A DNA stretch of 64,000 nt from Atherinomorus stipes (Eukaryota; Chordata; Actinopteri; Atheriniformes; Atherinidae), in the NCBI GenBank assembly GCA_023101725.1, contig JALJCO010001022.1, positions 1-64,000 of the forward strand, in the 5' to 3' direction. The notes under the pieces are model-generated. The model worked only from the letters and a program-made list of their open reading frames with translations. It did no database searches and was not told the origin of the DNA. Position 1 is the first letter of the stretch, and each line of letters begins with the position of its first letter. The translations under genes and the position numbers were made by a program. This document shows, in pieces, positions 59,766 through 64,000 of this stretch.

Positions 59766-60445
59766 GTGAGGGTCCCATCAAACCACTCTGCCAGTACACA
59801 GCTGCTCCGCCACGCTTCGTAAAAACATGTGAGAGGGTGTGCAGGCAGCTGAGGAGCAGATTTAGAAAGCTGTGGTACATAATTTCGTCCCTCTCCACCG
59901 CCAAACCTGCCATAAAAGGAAGCTTGGCCCATGGGGGGCCCTCTGTGAAAGGGCTGAGTCTTCCTGAATGCGCCTGGCCGGTTGTCTGAGCTCTAGGGGC
60001 TGTTCGTGAACACACCTTTCTGGCCCGAGCTCGCTTGGTGTTTCCTGAACCCACCGTGGCTGCCCGGCATCTCACAGTGTGGCAACACAGGTGCTGTTAG
60101 ATTCACCGATGGAAATTACGGCTGGAAAATATGTGGAGGAATATCTGATCATCCTATTGTTGTTTACCTGAGATACAGCTTGTGTTAACCCAGCCGCTTC
60201 ATTGCAGTGTTGGGGGTTAAACGAGCGAGTATCCGCTGACATGATACAATCCTCTCATTGTTTGCCATGTCGTGCTGACTTGAGCGAGGATTGCTATCGC
60301 CATCTCGACAGTGACAGCTATCGCTCGTCAGGCGGCCATTACGCTGAACGGACTGACCGTGGAAGAGACACGGTGCCAGCTAGCAACATGCGAGGCTAAC
60401 GGCAATGTCACTACAACCAGTGGGGAGCGACATTTCTTTATGCTA

Positions 60446-61991
60446 CGCTGCTGGTTGTAGCGCTCATTAAGAAGGTAACAGTAGCTCTTTTCCAGTTGAC
60501 AATGATGCTCTGCTATTCCATTGTGGTACCACAACGGAGACTGCAGAGGGTGTGTTGTGTGATTGTCCTTGTGAAACTGGAATGGAGGGGCCCTGAATGT
60601 CGGGCCCACTGCGGAGATGTAACATGTTCAAGCTACCGGTGGCCTTGAAAATTGTTGTTTTTATTCTAAGAGATTTTTCATTAAGTCCACTCTAAGGGAA
60701 GACTTACAGGCCTTAGTAAGCTACAATGACTATCTTCTCCTAAAATCCATCTCAGCTGTTAAAAGCACCTTAAACATTCTCGTTATTATCAATCCCCTCA
60801 AATTTGTATTATTTTAAGTATAGGGGATGTGTTTACAGTCCAAGTTCTTCACATTCTGATTAGATGATGTTATGTGGTTGTGCTTGACATTTACTATTTC
60901 AAGATACAGCTTTCTGACAGTCAGCAGTGAAGAAAATATTAGCACAATGCTTTTTGTGCAGCTTTTTGTTTAAGTTTCCAGCTAAAAGGAAACATGAAGA
61001 ATCATGCAAGTTTTCAGAGCTGTCTTACAAGTAAGAAAAAAGAAAAAAGGCTTCTGGGAAAACAGCTTCCTGCAAAGCTGTCATGCTTTCTAATAGTTAT
61101 CAATAGGAAACAAGCAATGCATACAACTCAACACAATGTACCTTTTTTTATTTTGAGAATGTCCTGCTTTAGTGTCTAGGCTTTTCAGCCAAGATAAAGC
61201 ACATTCTAGATGGTTCAATTCTATCAAACAAATCCATTTACTCAGGGAAATTAGGCTCACACATGGGGATGCTATTTGTGTTAAGTAATCCGCATCAGTG
61301 TTATATTCATTCTGAGGGTTACCTGCATCTCAGGGTGCACCCTTCAGCACATGAAAAGAAGGCCTTAAACTCACTTAAGCCCTTTTTCATTTAACCTAAT
61401 ATGACTCCCCACTGCCGCCACCCCATCACATTGTTGTCAAAGAGCACAAAAATGCTCTTTGACATTTAAATGAAATAAATTTTAAATTTATTCCATTTAA
61501 TAAAAGAAAGCAGTCAATTTAACATCATGACAACTTGAAGAACCCTAATAATATGCAAGCATCGGGATGTCCTGTTTGAAGAGGGGATGGGAAAGGACTT
61601 TTTGGAGGTATCAGTTACTGAAATGCTTTTTTAGCTTTTAGAAATGGGTTAATTATTTTCTGGATATAGAAACAGAACAAAATCTATTTTGAAAGCAAAT
61701 CAATTTTTTAAAAACTTTTTACTTTTTATTTTTATCCAAACTACAGTTTAAAAGAAGTCTATGAGAATCTACTCGTGTTGTACAGGGATATTATAGATTT
61801 TGAGCTTGAAGATGACATTTAGATGACCTAAAAACAAACAAACAAAGGCTTTGATTCAGTTAAAAAAAAGAAGCAAAGAAAAAGGAAAACTCAACAATCA
61901 ACAACCCTGCTCATGGGACTTGAAAAAAACTTTTGTACTACCCTAATGTGCTTTTGACAAGTGTTTCCTATATCATGTATATCATGTAAAC
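60446..61991. other. AT-rich DNA, no gene seen
   Basis: A short inverted gggcc..ggccc lies around 60590-60606. Otherwise nothing. Confidence 0.4.
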
Positions 61992-62213
61992 CAGAGGTGC
62001 CCAAGTCCAGTCCTCGAGAGCCACTATCCTGCAGCATTTAGATGTATTCGTTTTCCAACACACCTTGAACGAGTGGTTTATCACCAGGCCTCTGCATAGC
62101 TGAATGACATGCACATGAGGGATTTTAGCCATTTGGTACAGGTGTGCTTGAAAAGGGATGCATCTAGAAGTTGCAGGATAGTAGCTCTCAAGGACTGGAC
62201 TTGGGCATTCCTG
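61992..62213. mobile_element. hAT MITE, complete, perfect 8-bp target duplication
   Basis: Ends cagaggtgcccaagtccagt and (reverse complement) caggaatgcccaagtccagt, continuing for about 42 bp of inverted match. Flanks ATGTAAAC at 61984-61991 and 62214-62221 are identical. 222 bp, no gene. Confidence 0.93.
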
Positions 62214-62221
62214 ATGTAAAC

Positions 62222-63434
62222 TGATTGGTCTCCAGCTCTTAGGCCATACATTATATCCAGAAATAAATCACTATCCCCTCCCTGGATTTTTTTTTTCTTT
62301 TTTTTATCATAATGGGGTGGATGTAGCCTGGAGGGCTCTGGAGGGGTCCTGGTTTTCCGATTGCCTCAAAGCTCAGCAGACTGATTCTTTTATGCAACCT
62401 GCATGTCATTAAACTGAGTACCTCAGCTTTCTCTGATGTGCAGAGTAGAATTCGGTCAATTTGCAGAAAAGGAACCGTTATTGTCAGTTTTGTATCTGGC
62501 AGCACCACTATCAACAACCTTGCAGTATCAATATACATGTAATCAAACATGTTGACAATGAACTGCAATCATCTTAATACCATGATAAATGTCTTTGTAT
62601 TTTTTTTCTATCAATGGATCATTATTGATGATGGAAAAAGAGAACCAGAACAGCTATAAGAAAAAAAGGTATACAGTATATTACACATTTTCTCTAAATT
62701 ACAATACCACTCGCTTTACTCTATAAAATATGTTCAAAGGATGCCCAAAATATACACATTATTATTTTATGTTGCACCCTGGTCCAAGTCCAAGTGTGTG
62801 TGTGTGTGGGTGTGTATCTATGAAACCATCCAGGTTTATTTCTTTCAGCAGCAAATGATAAATCAGAAAAATGAAATGTTGGAAATTATTTGAAAGTGCT
62901 GGCCATAGCTAAAGCAGGACAGATAGAAAAGCAAGAGCATCATAGCAAACAGAAAGATGCAATATTTTCTAAATTAAAGGGGAAAAATCTCCCCCTCTTT
63001 TTTTTTTCTTTCCAGCACCTCTTGGAAAGCATTTATAGCACTGCACTGCTTTTCACAGTGCCTGGTGACAAAAAATAGCTGTGTCAAGGATCGAAAAGAG
63101 AGTAAGATGTTTAAGCTCTAAATCTTTTGTCAGATTGTTAAGATACAGCTTCCCAAATTCAATGCTATAAAAATGTCAGGAGAGGAAGGTTGTAAATTTG
63201 ATCAACAATCCAACAAACACTGTTGAGGATATCTAAGAGGTTGTTCACAGTTGGTGGCGTTATCCAATTAGTGCAATTCAATCACAAGTAAACAGCACTA
63301 AAACATCAAGCTTTTGAAATTTCTTATAAAACAGGTGTTTCCCATTCCTAAATGTGATTTGGCTGAGCCGCATTCCATGCTGTGGTAAGATACAGTATAA
63401 CCCACATGTAGATCCAGTAAGACGCAGCATTAAT
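62222..63434. other. No gene seen
   Basis: (GT)n at 62796-62814 and poly-T at 62287-62306 and 62999-63009. No domain in the ORFs. Confidence 0.4.
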
Positions 63435-63705
63435 ATGAAATGAAATGAAAATACTTTATTTATCCTGAGAGGGAAATTCAGTCCATCATTACAGTCCAGG
63501 ATGTGTTCATGCAGCCATGTTTCGGTGAAGCACATAATACTGCACTCTCTGTACTCTATCTGGGACCTTATTAGCACTTCAAGCTCGTCCATTTTGTTAG
63601 CTAGCGATCTCGCGTTACCCATCAGAACAGTTGGAAGAAATGGTTTAAATCTCCACCGCTTTTCTCTCCGCCTTACCCTGCCTGCATCCTCTTCTCTTTC
63701 TCTTT
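63435..63705 (-). pseudogene. LINE endonuclease N-terminus fused to a LINE 3' tail
   Basis: The minus strand from 63700 reads EEDAGRVRRREKRWRFKPFL, PTVLMGNARSLANKMDELEV, RSQIEYRECSIMCFTETWLH, EHILDCNDG. This is the beginning of the apurinic-type endonuclease domain of a fish LINE (N.RS..NKMDEL, then CFTETWL with the catalytic Glu). At 63480 it passes directly into tgaatttccctctcaggata and aataaagtattttcatttc, a typical LINE 3' terminus. All the rest of the endonuclease, RT and C-terminus is missing. The join is in one frame but has no known meaning. It may be an internally deleted element able to use its parent's machinery. Confidence 0.75.
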
Positions 63706-63762
63706 AACGCCGCTGGGATTTGATGTGTTATATTGCGCTAATAATCTCTATTTGGGAGAGTT

Positions 63763-64000
63763 TTAAAGGTACAGTATGTAAAAAAATCAAAGTTCAGTGG
63801 CAGAAAAATGTGATATACAATTCAAAACTGTGTTTCTATTGATGTGTAATCGCTGCACCAGAATAGCTGTTACATGTTTATTTTCTTAGAATGAGTCATT
63901 TATATCTACTTGCTGGGCGGTGCACATATGGAGGCTGCCATATTTGTTTCATCATTTTTACTACGGTGTCCTTGAATGGACAAAACAATGCATGTGAAGT
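63763..64000. mobile_element. Transposon end, truncated by window edge
   Basis: ttaaaggtacagtatgtaaaaaaatc begins an element like those starting ttaaagg at 50186 and 53386. Its wording (ggtacagtatgta..) is a common fish MITE start. The other end lies outside. Confidence 0.5.

Larger units (their letters stand above)
57826..60445 (-). mobile_element. DIRS-type remnant E, internally rearranged
   Basis: From the left: terminal repeat with ggttacaatattgttacc (57826-57843) and gccctctactggactctatggg. It is joined directly to recombinase sequence (57898-58050, reading LKTALLIVLTSAKRVSKLCA on the minus strand), then RNase H (58090-58500), RT end (58560-58735), a foreign block (58740-59765), and the gag/pol linker (59766-60410, like 25437-26080). 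Compared with C/D, it lacks most RT and part of the recombinase. Deletions, not only point changes, have shaped it. Confidence 0.78.

Overview
The window looks like an AT-rich intergenic or intronic stretch of a ray-finned (teleost) fish genome. The evidence is the repeat content: Tc1-like transposons, many hAT-type elements, L2-type LINEs, tRNA-derived SINEs, a DIRS-type tyrosine-recombinase retrotransposon and long (TA)n, (TATC)n and (CA)n arrays. This mix is typical of teleosts. I found no host protein-coding gene, tRNA gene, rRNA gene or CRISPR array. The longest open frame (280 codons) lies inside a solo-LTR-like insertion and is not convincing. All coding signals I could recognise belong to mobile elements, and almost all are broken.

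Layout. 1-1.1 kb: 3' part of a Tc1-like element and a hAT-like fragment. 2.3-4.1 kb: a terminal-inverted-repeat element split by a 1.1-kb hAT element with a perfect 8-bp target duplication. 9.4-10.1 kb: poly(A)-tailed retroposon, copy 1. 10.5-11.8 kb: hAT-like DNA and DIRS remnant A. 12.8-13.25 kb and 17.9-18.1 kb: two tRNA-derived SINEs with target duplications. 16.3-17.06 kb: DIRS reverse-transcriptase fragment B joined to an LTR-like sequence. 21.2-28.5 kb: DIRS element C/D on the minus strand (inverted terminal repeats, gag-like ORF, RT, RNase H, recombinase). It is broken up by a strange low-complexity block, an LTR-like end and a 957-bp TGT...ACA insertion. 32.8-34.8 kb: L2 inside L2, with a hAT element nested in the inner one. 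37.6-38.4 kb: second Tc1-type transposase remnant. 38.6-39.7 kb: a promoter-like island next to a Myb/SANT-like domain ORF. 47.3-56.9 kb: several terminal-inverted-repeat elements, retroposon copy 2 with a 13-bp target duplication, an L2 fragment and a foldback element with about 110-bp arms. 57.8-60.4 kb: DIRS remnant E. 62.0-62.2 kb: intact hAT MITE. 63.4-63.7 kb: LINE endonuclease fused directly to a LINE 3' tail. The rest (about half) is AT-rich DNA in which I recognise nothing.

How parts relate. No pathway or operon is encoded. The biology is the layered history of transposition: nested insertions with intact target duplications give relative ages, and repeated families (DIRS x4, Tc1 x4, L2 x4, retroposon x2) allow copy-to-copy comparison. 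I did not find a convincing new functional system. The least explained objects are the strand-asymmetric block at 21.5-22.6 kb, the promoter-like island at 38.6-39.25 kb, three perfect hairpins (27.16, 48.97 and 52.95 kb) and the endonuclease-tail fusion at the right edge.
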